DNA of 64,000 nt, taken from Adiantum capillus-veneris. Taxonomy: Eukaryota; Streptophyta; Polypodiopsida; Polypodiales; Pteridaceae. A model generated the notes under the pieces. That model was given only the letters and a program-made list of their open reading frames with translations, did no database searches and was not told where the DNA came from. Every line of letters begins with the position of its first letter. The first letter of the stretch is position 1. Positions 11,664 through 22,633 of this stretch are shown piece by piece. The stretch spans positions 92,539,476-92,603,475 of the forward strand of contig CM043944.1 in the NCBI GenBank assembly GCA_014529385.2. Reading direction: 5' to 3'. Both the position numbers and the translations under genes were made by a program.

Positions 11664-12864
11664 AAAGGCTCCCCTTTACACAAAGGGCATAGTGGACACA
11701 TGTCAGGTTCCTAGCCCAGTTGCCCCCAAAGAGTATTCAAATCCTATTGGATGACCATAGAGGTGGACCAATGAGAATTAGGCTAGAGTAAATTTTGTAT
11801 AATTAATTTATAAACACTTTGTAAAAAGAACCAATGAAAATTAAGTCTCCTGGATGATTATTGGACAGCCTGCCAAGGGGTCCAATAATAGGAATTAAGT
11901 ACCCCAATGGCTTGCTTAATTCCTATTGGCCAGAAGGGGAAAAGGTCCAATGGGGATTTAATATAATTAATCTAATTAATTAAGCTCTCACTAAATGGAA
12001 ATAGGGACACATGTCACAAGGCTCTTCATTTGACCACTTAATCCCTATTGGCTAAGCTTGGAGAGGTCCAATGGGAAGCCAGCAAGAGGAATTAGCAAGA
12101 GTGGTCGACCAAGAGGAGAGAAGGGGACAGATTTGTGAGGCATTATTCCACACACACTCACACTAGCTCATGTGTGAAGCAAGGAAAGTCTATCTCCTTC
12201 TGAAGCTTTAATGGAAAGCTCTTCATCTACTCCAAGCTTGTGAGAAGGGAGGCCTACATCGACACACTCTTGCCTTGTGATGCAAATCCAACCAAGAGAC
12301 AAGCTCTCATGCATGCTCATCTCCTCTACCATGCTAATTACTAAGCTAGGCTAAGCTTTTATGAGTGATTATGTGAGGAGATATACTTCTTTCTCATAGG
12401 AATACTCCTTCCTCTCAATCTACTCTCATACCCCGCTAGCTCTCACCATCTTTGAAGGTGTGTGAGGTCTTGGGTCTGAGACCAACGATGAATTGATGTT
12501 GTGTTTTAAAGTGTTTGCTCAGTGCTTGAAGCTTCCATTTTCATTGCATTAGCTAGTTATTAAAGGAACACAAAGAATTGTATTGTAAAATGTCTCCCTT
12601 GATGGGGGAAACCTATAATACAAAGCCTTTTGGAAGGGGGGACCGGCTCCATGTAAATCTGGTCCTCAACTGTTGTCAATAGCTTAATTTCTCTCTCTTT
12701 TGAAGTATTGTTCATGCCTATCTAACTAGGTGTTATGCTTTTTTTTTTCCTCTCTCCATCCAAGAACTTTTGCTATGCTCATGAGGAATCTATTCTAATG
12801 AAATGCTCACTATGTCTATACTATTTTCTGCTACACACAAGTTAGTAGGCCATTAAATGTTACA
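11196..12864 (+). repeat. 5' LTR of element A
   Basis: It begins TGTCATAATAACTAATATC and ends ..AATGTTACA, one base before the primer site, so it has canonical TG...CA ends and is about 1.67 kb. The first about 960 bp are repeated at 27694-28627 with few differences. It contains a (CA)n run at 11586-11661 that is far shorter in the 3' LTR. Confidence 0.85.
11586..11661. repeat. (CA)n microsatellite in 5' LTR of A
   Basis: About 76 bp of nearly pure CA. The matching place in the 3' LTR (28084-28101) holds only about 18 bp. Confidence 0.95.
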
Positions 12865-12865
12865 T

Positions 12866-12877
12866 TGGTATCAGAGC
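12866..12877 (+). promoter_or_regulatory. Primer binding site of element A (initiator tRNA-Met type)
   Basis: TGGTATCAGAGC one base after the LTR end is the standard complement of the 3' end of plant initiator tRNA-Met used to prime minus-strand synthesis. It fixes the 5' LTR boundary. Confidence 0.9.
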
Positions 12878-13280
12878 ACAAGGTTTCTCTTTTCTTGCTC
12901 AAGAAGGGAGGTCCTCAAGCTAGATATAAATGGTTGGTATTATTAATTGCAAATGAGTAAGTAGAATAGGGATTTTTCAGTATTGCAATATGCCTGCTTC
13001 GTGCAGATAACGGGGCATCACCATCGAGAGCTATGGTCTTAATAGTGGAGTCCTATGGGGCTTGCCTACGGCTTAACCACTATTGAGCTATTAGAAGCTT
13101 GACAGGAGCCGGTACTGTTTTGGTGTTGAAAGACCCTCTTCTCTATTCCTTGCAATTAATGATATTCGAGCCACAAGTACACGAGCTTGAGTGCTTTTCT
13201 AAAGGGGTAAAGAGGAGTAGCAACTAGGGCTTGAAGTGCCAAAGTACACCTAAAAAAGCTTACACCCAAAGGTTGTTAAA

Positions 13281-13856
13281 ATGGCTGACAATAGTAAAGA
13301 GAGTGAAATTAATGTTGATAGCTTTGATTTTGCTAATGAGCAGGCTACTAATAACGCTCCTATTCTTGTTAACTACCTTGTTTCTAGGCTTCAACAAGCC
13401 ATGGGCAATCTATCCCTCCAAAGCGAAGTGCAATGGCAGATTTGTGCTCATGGGATTCTCCAAACTCCCCACCAAGAAGAGAGAGTACCTAGGAAGCCTC
13501 CTTGTGAGACTTCCAAAAGAGGCCTCTCTCCGATTCGGGAAGAAGAAGATGATCCGTACAAAGGACTCAAAAATCTACTACTTGATGACACATCTCCTTC
13601 CCAAAAGAGAACTCAAGAGCCCCCACCAAAATAATGAGAAAGAAGTGAGTCTCCTACCACCTCGGTGGAGATGGCTCCACGAAGACGGCGGGCAAAACGC
13701 TCTCCAACACCCCCTAAACGGAGGACCATCGCACACTTCTCCACACCATAATTCAAAGAGGGATGACAGAAAACAAGAGAAGAAAAAGGCGAGAAAGAGG
13801 TCACCCTCTTTTCCATCTTCTTCATTCTCTTCCTCTTATGAAGAAAGTGATGGTGT
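13281..13856 (+). pseudogene. gag N-terminal part (element A)
   Basis: Translation from ATG at 13281 gives 'MADNSKESEINVDSFDFANE', then a charged, Ser/Pro-rich stretch ending at TAA-TGA (13632-13637). Beyond the stops the same frame still has gag-like 'RRRRAKRSPTPPKRR', and another frame has 'RKQEKKKARKRSPSFPSS' up to the insertion point of element C. It continues at 23025 after the insertion. It is recognisable as gag only by its position between primer site and the conserved gag core. Confidence 0.6.
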
Positions 13857-14255
13857 TGTAATGGCTATTGCCTGCTGAGGAGCAATAGGCATTACGGGAA
13901 TGATTACCTGCAAACTACATTATGTGAACATCAACACATGGAAATAGGATAGAAGACAGTACAGAGTACACAAGCACAGAACACCTCCTGCTTCATTCAT
14001 ATGTAATCCGGACACAGAGTTACAACAACAGATGTAATGGATAACATAAAGGTTGGTTACATCAAAAGACAGGTATGCCCCCCATATACAACCGCTGCTC
14101 CAGCGGAGATCGGGAACGGTGCACACACTCCTCCTGTCCCATGATATCTTGTGAAGAACTACCACCACGGCCGCCGCATACCGCATGAATCCTGATCCGC
14201 AATGCCCATACCTCCGCAGGACCGCAAGACCACATGTGCGACTCATGCCGTAACA
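13857..14255 (-). repeat. 3' LTR of element C (left end)
   Basis: On the + strand it reads TGTAATGGCTATTGCC... to ...ATGCCGTAACA and is repeated at 22634-23024 and 58854-59245. It has an 8-bp extra segment ('aagaccac' near 14227) compared with the right copy. No clear polypurine tract is visible beside it at 14256-14290. Confidence 0.93.
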
Positions 14256-14289
14256 CCTGGCACGCACGGTGGATTGCGCGAACCCACAC

Positions 14290-14823
14290 TCAGCCCCTCC
14301 GGTTGGAAGGTTCCGGTTGCTGATCTTTGACCTGTTCTGGTGAAGAGGAAATGTCAATGTAGCCAAAGCCTCTAAAATTTGCAGTATAGGCCCGATAGAC
14401 CTCATCCAAAAGATGTGGATCTATCTCAGTGTGTTCCGGCCAAGGAGCCCGAGGAATAAACTGTGTCGGCAAAGAAATAGATTGCGGCACCTGCGGCAAA
14501 GGAGCAAGAGGTGTATGTAGAGGATAATAGCGAGAGAGGTATCTATTGAGAGCATACCAAAATGGAGGGCATGGGGGTAGACTGAGGGAGAAAGAGTGAG
14601 CCAAAGTCTCCACCCAAAAACACACCCGACGCCGCTCCTTACGAAATCGACGAATCATTTTCTGCAAACGAGATACATGAGCCTGGGCCTCAGCACAATC
14701 CTCCGTAGCTTGGGCCCAATCAGCAATATCAAAACCTTCTGGAACAACACTCTTACCTCTGTCAGTATTGGATGACTCAGGTTGCTGCATCACAACCTGC
14801 TGAGTTGGTGGCTGTGCTCTCAC
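14290..14823 (-). CDS. Extra 3' ORF of element C, last segment (unknown)
   Basis: 177 residues on the minus strand, starting 'MRAQPPTQQVVMQQPESS' and ending near the 3' LTR. It has a Gln/Pro-rich start, a helical charged segment ('AHVSRLQKMIRRFRKERRR') and a Pro-rich middle. No known family was recognised. It lies after pol in the position where Athila elements carry their env-like frame and shares its frame with the segments at 15130-16005, so it may be the C-terminal part of one long broken protein. No clear membrane segment was seen. Confidence 0.45.
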   Translation of the reverse strand: MRAQPPTQQVVMQQPESSNTDRGKSVVPEGFDIADWAQATEDCAEAQAHVSRLQKMIRRFRKERRRVCFWVETLAHSFSLSLPPCPPFWYALNRYLSRYYPLHTPLAPLPQVPQSISLPTQFIPRAPWPEHTEIDPHLLDEVYRAYTANFRGFGYIDISSSPEQVKDQQPEPSNRRG

Positions 14824-15129
14824 CTCAGCAGATAACCGTGTGCGCTAGCTCTGTAGTTGATTTTCCAAAAAAATGTGGAGATCCTGTTGCATCTCCACTG
14901 CCAACACATCCAAATCATTCATACTGATCATTACATCAGTAGGATGCGAGGCTAAGTATGAGGCAAGGCTATGCTGCGTTTGCAATTGAAGCAGTTCCTC
15001 TTGAATGGAAGCCACAAACACAGCATTAGTCCCCTGAAGCGTTTGTATTTCTTCATTCTGCTGGCGAGCCGTTTGCAGTCAGATCTTCATTTTGATTGGT
15101 CAACTCGGCAATGCAAGCGTGCAGAGTCG

Positions 15130-16639
15130 TTACCTGCGTTTCCAGCTCATTAACTCTACCCTCTGTTGTGCGGGGGCTGGCCAGGCCGCACGAATAGACT
15201 CCGCAAGTCTGCTAAAAAAAGTGCCGCACGCCTGTATTTGGTCTGCAGGGTTTGCTGCCGTTGCGTCCCATGGTAGCGCTGCGGGAAGAGTATCTCCTGT
15301 CGAGGCAGCCGCATTGGTGGCTCCAGAAGTTTCCGGTTGCAAGGGAATGTCCGCAGTCGGAGAGCCTTTCCTAGGGGGAGTAGCAATCGCCACCCTTTCC
15401 TGCATGCGGCGTCTCCAGCGTGCCACCGCAGAATCCTCCGACCCAAGAGATGCAGTCGCAGGAGGTGGTGTAGAGAACTGCTGTTCCTCCCGTCCGCGCT
15501 TGCGTGTTGCTGGTCCTGCACTGGCCATCTCTTGGACTCCAGAGGGTACCACTGCAGTCAATGGATCCGGTTAATCCTCAGTGCCAACATTCTGCTGTGT
15601 TTCGCGCCCAATTGGAACTGCCAAACTCTGGGTTTGCAACAGAGGTGCAACAGTCCCTTGGACCACCAATCTGTCATCTTCAAAATGGCATAGAGGATGC
15701 AGGGCGAGAGGAAAAACTTCCCTTAAGGGAAAGATCAGTGTCAGAAGCTGGCCGACTTTTGTGTTGGTTGGGGTGTTCCACCCCAACTGTGCCACCACTC
15801 GTTGGCATTCTGCCAGCAGTCTCTCTCTAACAATTGCTACCCAAGCCACTGGCCCAAAGTTGGCCGAATGCAAAACATTCGTCGCTTTGGTCGAGATGGT
15901 ATAGGTTTTGGCTTGTAGCAAAATTGCCTCGAGGAACCATCTGTACGCATCCCTGGTCACTACATTTGTTAACCCTGAATGCTTATATTCACCTTTCACT
16001 TTCAATCCGAACTCCTGCTCGACATCTGCAAACAGGAATCACATGAGATGCTCGCACAACTCCATCATTGGGCAAACAGGAACACCTGGAAATTCTTTCT
16101 GCTGTCAGCTGAATCTTATGGTTATTCAGCTCCACCATATCTCCAACAGCCAGTTGCTCAATCAAACCTGTTGCGTGCGGGTGAACAGGTATCCCTTGCC
16201 AATCCAAGTTGGCGAACACTCGTAGCCGCAAATCCACCAACGAGGCATCCACTCGGCGAAGCGCTAACTGTTGTACTGGAGTAAAGGGGATGCATTGTAG
16301 GAGAGAAGCCGTCATGGCAATGATGAGATGCAGGAGCAGAGAATGTTGAGCTAAGGATGCGTGATACACAAAATAGGAGAAGCACAAAAATAATCGTCTG
16401 CATGTAGTAACCCTCTCACAATGAGTTCCCAAAATAGGGCGAGCCACGGTGTCGCAACCATCATAGCTCCTTTCCCGCTTTCCAAGATTGCATGCAAAAG
16501 AATACCCAATCATTATTAGGGCGGCTTTCGGCTCTTGTACCACAGCAAAGGGGCACTGAATCGGGGTAGGTGAAACATAATGGCGCAGTCTGAAACCATT
16601 GACCGGTACAGAAATTAACTCCCCCCGCAAATCTGCCAA
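15130..16639 (-). pseudogene. Extra 3' ORF of element C, main segment (possible plant transposon-associated domain)
   Basis: Three open segments follow pol on the minus strand: 16639-15989, 16005-15571 and 15561-15130. The last two share a frame and are separated by one TAA at about 15571. 'SLVDLRLRVFANLDW' followed later by 'GPVAWVAIVRERLL' resembles the layout of the plant 'putative transposon protein' domain often seen in Athila-type elements (FYANL ... WxxFVxxRLLP). The end is Ser/Pro/Ala-rich with a basic 'ATRKRGREEQQ'. Function unknown. The family match is from memory and needs a profile search. Confidence 0.45.
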
Positions 16640-16672
16640 ATAAAAAGAGATGGACCAGCATGCTTGAAAAAT

Positions 16673-17633
16673 CTAGAATGGTCCTGACCATAGTAATTTA
16701 AGCTTCCCAGGCATCTTCCCGAGGCGGGAATTAAAGACAAGGACCAGCCGTCCCTGAACAAATTGCCGTGCTTTCGGGCGATCCAACCATTTTTTCCGCC
16801 TAGACTGCAGATCCTGCAGCACCGCAAAGCTATGCAACTGCTCTTCGTCTAGTTCCTGCAAAACATCCAAACGATAAATAACAAAATCTTTCGGAAGAAG
16901 CCGATCCGCAATCAGCATCCGCAGACTCGGAATCACATGCTCCACCGGGGTGATTTCCTCCATGCCAAATGCCAACTTAAAAGGAGTCAATCCTGTTGCC
17001 ACTTTATAAGCTGTCCGATAGGTCCATAAGGCGGAAGGAAGTTTCACATCCCAATCTATTCGATGCATATTCACTAACTTCGTTAATATCCAAATCAATT
17101 GCTTATTAGTTGATTCTGCTTGCCCATTCGCCTGACAATAATATGGAGAAGATTTCCTGTGCAATACAAAATAAAACCGTAGCATTCTCTCCATCACCTT
17201 ATTAAAAAAATGACTTCCCCTGTCATTAACCAGCTCAATAGAGCAACCATATTTGGAAAAGATATCCTTATATAAGCACCCAACCCACAGAAACTGTAGT
17301 ATTATCTCTCAAGGGCCATGCCTCCACCCATTTGGTAGCGTAATCCGTGGCTGTCAATATATACTTATTACCCGTGTGAGCTGCAACTAGTTTAAAAGGT
17401 CCAACAAAATCCAAATCCCACTTTTGAAAAGGCTCCAAGGGCAAAACCGGCCGAAAAGGCATTCTGGACCGTTTGGTAGGTTGCCCCAACCGCTGACACA
17501 CATCACACTGTTGAACATAATTTCTCACATCCTGAAACAATGTAGGCCACCATAATCCTGATTGGAGAACCTTTCGAGCCGTGATTAATGCTGCAAAGTG
17601 ACCTCCCGCAATACCGGTATGGACTTTCTCCAA
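16673..17633 (-). pseudogene. Integrase (element C)
   Basis: Minus strand, 17633 towards 16673. The zinc module reads '[19 protein letters not shown]' to 'CDVCQRLG' (H-H-C-C complete). The core has '[12 protein letters not shown]' (first Asp), 'NDRGSHF' near 17200-17225 (second Asp) and 'NGQAESTNKQ' (Glu). The frame changes near 17270, so the protein is split. The end 'GRLVLVFNSRLGKMPGKLK' and 'LWSGPF' is the usual C-terminal module. Confidence 0.88.
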
Positions 17634-17996
17634 AAATGCTTCTTGCTTCTATGGTAGCACACATCTGAGTGATACATCCGCCACCGTACGATAATAGAGC
17701 TTCCCCAGAATAATCTCAAAATTCCTGCTTCTGATAGACATAGGTTTCCTCTGATGGCTGGACAAGATGGAAGGCATTTCGCCACTGTCGAGAAAATGAA
17801 ACATCTCCTCATACCATGTCCATGGGATGCTAGGGATGACCCTTGCCTGTTACGGATTTGCGGTATCCTCTGCAGTATATGGCGGCTCACCGAAATCTAA
17901 CCTAGATAGGTAGTCAGCCACCGCATGCTGAGCCCCTGGACGATGTATGACCTCAAAGTCAAATTCATGCAACAAAAGCACCCATCTGGCCAATCT

Positions 17997-19259
17997 TCAC
18001 GTCAAATTCTGTTGTCGTACCAGGTATAAAAGAGCCGAATGGTCCACATGAAAGAAAAAACGTCGGCCCAACAGATAGTGCCAGAATTTCTTCACTGAAT
18101 AAATCATCCCTAAACATTCCCTTTCGGTTACTGAATAATTCCTTTCTGCGGATGATAATCGTCTGCTGGCATAATAGACAGGTCGGAACCATCCTTGACT
18201 TTGTTCCTGCATCAACACACTGCCAATAGCTCGATCTGAAACATCCACAAGCACATGAAAATCCTGACCCCAATTCGGAGGAAGCATAATTGGAGCTTTG
18301 GATAGATGAAGTTTTAATCTCCGAAAGGCTAGATCACATTCCTGCGTCCATTCAAAATCTATATTATGCGCTGCCTGAGTAATCGGGATTGCCAAATGCG
18401 CGACAAACCGCAAATGCCTCCCATGCCAACGGGCTTGACCCAGGAAAACCTGACACTGTTTCTGGTTCCGCGGTGGAGGTGCTTCCATAATTGCGGCTAT
18501 TTTATCCGGATCCACGGAAATACCATCTTCGAAAATTATATGCCCTAATAGCCTGCCACTGTGAACAGCAAATGCACACTTTAAAGGATTCAAACTGAAT
18601 TTTACCTCTCTGCATTTCATAAAGCATAACCGTATTTGCTTCAAGTGCTCTAATTGCGCTCCAAAAACACTGAGATCATCCAAAAAAATTCTCATAAAAT
18701 TCGTCAAATAAGGACCAAAAATTTGAAACATATCCCTTTGAAAAGTTGAAGGCGCATTCCACAATCCGAACCACATCACTGTGCAGGCAAACACACTCCA
18801 TGAGGTAATAAAAGCTGTTTTTGGCTGATCCCGCAATGCCATTCGTATTTGGTTGTATCCACTAAACCCATCCAGAAAAGTATACATCTCATGTCCTCCT
18901 ACATCATCCAAAATGGAATCCAAGAATGGAAAAGGAAAAGGATCTGGAACAGTAGCCGCATTCAATTTTCGGTAATCCACACAAATTCGGATTTGCTTGT
19001 TTTTCTTTGGAACAACCACAATTGGAGAAATCCACTCCGGATTATCAATAGGGGTAATAAAACCCACCTCCAAAAGACGATCAATTTCCATCTTAACTTG
19101 CTTTGCCACATTCGGATTCATCCTATATGAGTGTTGCTTCACTGGCACCGCATCCGGTTTCAGATTTATCGTATGCTGATAAAACTTAGGATCCAATCCT
19201 TGCATATTCGCATATTCCCATGCGAAAACATCCTTAAATTCTGTTAGTAACTTAATCAA
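17997..19259 (-). CDS. Reverse transcriptase and RNase H (element C)
   Basis: A single 420-residue open frame on the minus strand. RT motifs in order: 'WISPIVVVPKKNKQIRICVD' with 'YRKLNAATVPDPFP', 'FLDGFSGYNQIRMA', 'TFQRDMFQIFGPYL' and 'RIFLDDLSVFG', where FLDD is the catalytic pair (YVDD in the classic form). The thumb 'LLGHIIFEDGISVDPDKI' follows. RNase H begins at 'FHVLVDVSDRAIGSVLMQEQ' and continues to 'FFFHVDHSALLYLV'. The frame is intact over this whole stretch, in contrast to the RT of elements B and D. Confidence 0.92.
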   Translation of the reverse strand: MIKLLTEFKDVFAWEYANMQGLDPKFYQHTINLKPDAVPVKQHSYRMNPNVAKQVKMEIDRLLEVGFITPIDNPEWISPIVVVPKKNKQIRICVDYRKLNAATVPDPFPFPFLDSILDDVGGHEMYTFLDGFSGYNQIRMALRDQPKTAFITSWSVFACTVMWFGLWNAPSTFQRDMFQIFGPYLTNFMRIFLDDLSVFGAQLEHLKQIRLCFMKCREVKFSLNPLKCAFAVHSGRLLGHIIFEDGISVDPDKIAAIMEAPPPRNQKQCQVFLGQARWHGRHLRFVAHLAIPITQAAHNIDFEWTQECDLAFRRLKLHLSKAPIMLPPNWGQDFHVLVDVSDRAIGSVLMQEQSQGWFRPVYYASRRLSSAERNYSVTERECLGMIYSVKKFWHYLLGRRFFFHVDHSALLYLVRQQNLT

Positions 19260-20268
19260 ATCACCCTGAAACTTGCCTCAAGCTGCTTATTAATGTAGAT
19301 GGGCTGCGACTCTGCTTGCTCCCCAAGAAAGACCTTCTCTAATTCATCTTCTTTAATCCTTGTAATTTTCTCCATCTGCGCCTCAAACGCACGTTCTTGC
19401 TGAATAACGTCCTCCAATGATTCTGGACTTGGAAACACTTGTTGTCGTTCCCCTATTCCTGCTGGAGTTCCTGATGCCCCCACCGAGTTCCCCTTCAGAA
19501 CCAGAGAAATATCCGCCAGATATAAAGAAACCAAATCTGGATTAGCTTTCAGAAATTGCTCCTCTTCATCCTCTTCTAATCCTTCCACCATATTTACTGT
19601 TTCTGCTATCACCGGCCATGCTGCCTGAACTGGTTGTTTGCATGTTCCCAACATCACCCGCACTTTCCTTCTACCCTTCTTTACTGTAAGCATATTTGCT
19701 TCCCAATTATGCTTTACCCTCGCTTGTCGTAACCAGGGTCTCCCCAAGATAATGCTTTACCCTCGCTTGTCGTAACCAGGGTCTTTACTGTAAGCATATT
19801 TGCTTCCCAATTATGCTTTACCCTCGCTTGTCGTAACCAGGGTCTCCCCAAGATAATGTGATAATCCTGATTATGATCCTCAATATTCAAGACTACTAAG
19901 GAAACAACAAAAGATAAGCCCGCCACATCCAAGACAATGCCTCGAAGTAACCCCACTGGTTGCACTCTTCTTTGATCTGCCATGCGGACTACAAAGGGTG
20001 CAGGCTCCCAATCACCGAGTCCAAAACGCTCACAAGCTGCTTGAGTAATAATGTTTACTCCCCCTCCTCCATCCAATAGTACCTTGTCAATATATGTTCC
20101 ATGGTATCTAACTGAAAGCTTTGGAATGCGGGTATCCGTGATCCTATTTGCCGGCAACGGGGCTGAATCATCCTCCTCGCTTTCAACTTTCCCGATGGCG
20201 AATTCTCTCAGCTCTGTGGACGTTTGTCGCAGCAAGCCATTATGAAAATTCGGGACCAATTTCAGCAA
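19256..20268 (-). pseudogene. Retropepsin-like protease (element C), broken by a 104-bp duplication
   Basis: Minus strand. 'YIDKVLLDGGGGVNIITQA' holds the catalytic Asp in a D-G-G form (DGGAGVN in relative F), and 'DYHIILGRPWLRQARVKHNW' is the hydrophobic-Gly (flap partner) motif. A direct duplication of about 104 bp (19681-19784 repeated from 19785) follows the second motif and shifts the frame because it is not a multiple of three. The downstream part (19747-19256) is an acidic linker to RT. Confidence 0.85.
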
Positions 20269-20299
20269 TGAACCCAGAGGTACTTGTATTGGCGACGTG

Positions 20300-21448
20300 A
20301 GGACCTCTTTCCAAACTGAATTCCAATCCTCCTCTTCTCTAATATCATCCTTATTTCCAGCTTTTCCTTCCTTTATTTTCAGGCCTACAATCTATGGTCC
20401 TGATGACTTCAATGGTGGTGCGTATTGTAGCAACCAGGACAAGTCTTTTTCCGCACTTCTTCCTGATCCGTCCAATCTAGAATCTTTACATCGGGTATTG
20501 GAACCACATTTTTACCCGATCGCGTGATTAATGAAACCACTGGATCAGACTCCTCCAATCCTTCAATCTCAACCATAGCCACACTAGGCTGTTTCCCTGC
20601 ACCGCGTTCCTGCTTCTTCCGATCATATTCCATAGCTTCAATACACTCGGATCGCCAGTGCCCATCCCCCAAACAGAAAAGGCATGTCTTGGGGCGATTA
20701 GGATCTCGGCCACCTCTTCCGTGACCTCGTCCTCCCCCTTGACCCTGTCCTCCTGCTTGACCTTGCAAAGGCTTCTCTAATGTATGAGCATGAGCCATCG
20801 CCACAACAGGCTCTTGTCCCTGCCCTATCTGTGGTTGTTGCCATGTAGAAGAGTCTCCTCGACCCCGACGACCCCGACCATTGAATTGGTGATATGAGAA
20901 CCTCTTTCCAAACTGAATTCCACTCCTCCTGTTCTTTAATATTATCCTTATTTCCAGCTTTCCCTTCCTTTATTTCCAAACCCACAGTCGATGGCATAGT
21001 CGATGTCGATGGTCCTGTTGTCTTCACTGATGGTGCGGATTGTGGCAACCAGGACACAGTCTTTTTCCGCACTTCTTCGTGAACCGACCAATCCGGAATT
21101 TTCACATTGGGAGTTGGAACCACACTTTTACACGATCGCGTGATTAATGAAACCACTGGGTCAGACTCCTCCAGTCCTTCAATCTGAACAATAGCCACAC
21201 TAGGCTATTTCCCTGCAGAGTGTTCCTGCTTTTTCCGATCGTATTCCATAGCTTCAGTACACTCAAATCGCCAATGTCCATCCCCCAAAATGAAAAGGCA
21301 TGTCTTGGGGCGATTAGGATCTCGGCCACCTCTTCCGCGACCTCATCCTCCCCCTTGACCCCGTCCTCCTGCTTGACCTTGCACAAGCGTCTCTGATGTA
21401 TGAGCATGAGCCATCGCCATAGCAGGCTCTTGTCCCTGCCCTATCTGA
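20300..21448 (-). pseudogene. gag zinc-knuckle and linker region (element C), tandemly duplicated
   Basis: On the minus strand an RG-rich segment ('GRGHGRGGRDPNRPK') leads into the CCHC knuckle 'CLFCLGDGHWRSEC' (CX2CX4HX4C) and then 'GLEESDPVVSLITRSGK'. This whole region occurs twice: copy 1 about 20300-20890, copy 2 about 20895-21448, offset about 600-616 bp. Relative F has a single copy (about 57000-57560). Frames differ between copies, so only fragments are open. Confidence 0.8.
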
Positions 21449-21449
21449 T

Positions 21450-22260
21450 TCATTGCGCACTCCTGAGCAGCATGGCCCAGGGATTCCGACACTGGGTACA
21501 CCATAGTTCCTTCAGAATTTTAGCCACCGCAGCAGATTCCGACGATCCGGATGAAACACCTTTCCCATGACGCTGGGATTTTTTCCGAGGTGTCTCTTCC
21601 GACTCTTTCCCCAAATTGCTGCTGCCTGAGTCTGAAGAGTCTGATACTACGGACTCCGACTCCGAACTATCCCTGCCACTGTCTTGCAACTTCCGATGAG
21701 ATTTCTTCCTGTCTTTTTTCTTTGATTTCTTTGGGGATTCTGTATCCTCTAAAGCTTCTCCTGCTACTATAGCCCTAGAAATTACATTATCCACTGGAGT
21801 AGTTACCTTATCCACTGTTTCCATAGCAGTTCTGAGATCCTTGTTGAGCCCCTGCAAAAAATAATCATTCAGCACTTCTGCTGCCGGCCTTTGTGCCTGA
21901 GGTACCCTCTGCAAAAGCATCCGAAATTTTGCAGCGTAATCCTCCATTGGCAATGACTTCTGCCGCAACATTCGAAGATTTTCCAAATGTTGAGGGACTG
22001 TCTTTTCCGTTCTAAACCTTCGTAAGAATGCTCTGGATCCTTCCACATATGTCTGAAAATGATCATCAGGGTATTCGAACAACCATTTCGCAGCTTTCCC
22101 CGAGAGTGTAGATTCAAACACTGATTGTTGATGGAGAGGAATCACCACCCCAGGATGATTCAATCCATAAGCTTTATTGAATTGGCGCAAATGTGCATTA
22201 GGGTCTTCTCTCAAAAGACCTCAAAACCGACTATACTTAATTTGAGGATGTGCCATCATC
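21450..22260 (-). pseudogene. gag capsid region (element C)
   Basis: Minus strand. Upstream 'MMAHPQIKYSRF' is followed by a TGA at about 22229-22231 where relative F has CGA, then 'EDPNAHLRQFNKAYGLNHPG', 'KAAKWLFEYPDDHFQTY' and 'QKSLPMEDYAAKFRMLLQRV', a Retrotrans_gag-type capsid core. The C-terminal part is Ser/Lys-rich ('KKSKKKDRKKSHRK', acidic Ser repeats). A first knuckle ('WCTQCRNP') is cut by a frameshift near 21480. Confidence 0.85.
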
Positions 22261-22613
22261 CCTTGCCCAACTGTACCTCCTCCCGAAAAAAGCTGTCGAG
22301 CACTAGGAGGTGGGGACCGTGGCGGAGACACCCCCGGACTGCTTACCGAAGACGGTGGTGGAGCAACCTGTGCGGGTGAGGGTGAATGTATGATAGGAGG
22401 ACATGATTGACTGCGTGGAGTACGCCTCGCCTACCGCAACCACCTACCACGCACCGAGCTTGGTGATGGAGATACAGATTCCTCAGCCTGCGGTGAAGAA
22501 AAAACAAATTCATCCGAACCGCCTCTCCTCCGACATCTTCCTACAATTGGAACCACAGGGTCAGGCGGACCCTACGACCTAGTGCGCATGCATATTCATC
22601 GCAAGTCATCCAT

Positions 22614-22631
22614 CACGCATCGTGGTCGCCA
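22614..22631 (-). promoter_or_regulatory. Primer binding site of element C
   Basis: On the minus strand TGGCGACCACGATGCGTG begins two bases after the 5' LTR end (..CATTACA). The TGG start fits pairing with a tRNA CCA end; the tRNA was not identified. Confidence 0.6.
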
Positions 22632-22633
22632 TA

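Noticed and set aside
11480-11714. Frames with long Cys-Val or Thr-His runs
   Set aside because: Translations of the CA microsatellite in the LTR of A.
13231-13878. 215-residue + frame ending in MAIAC
   Set aside because: It runs across the junction into the LTR of C, so its end is not gag; only its part before 13857 was used as a gag remnant.
15092-15904. Long + strand frames over the 3' region of element C
   Set aside because: They oppose the minus-strand element frame, begin without context and have no family features; the minus frames fit the element.
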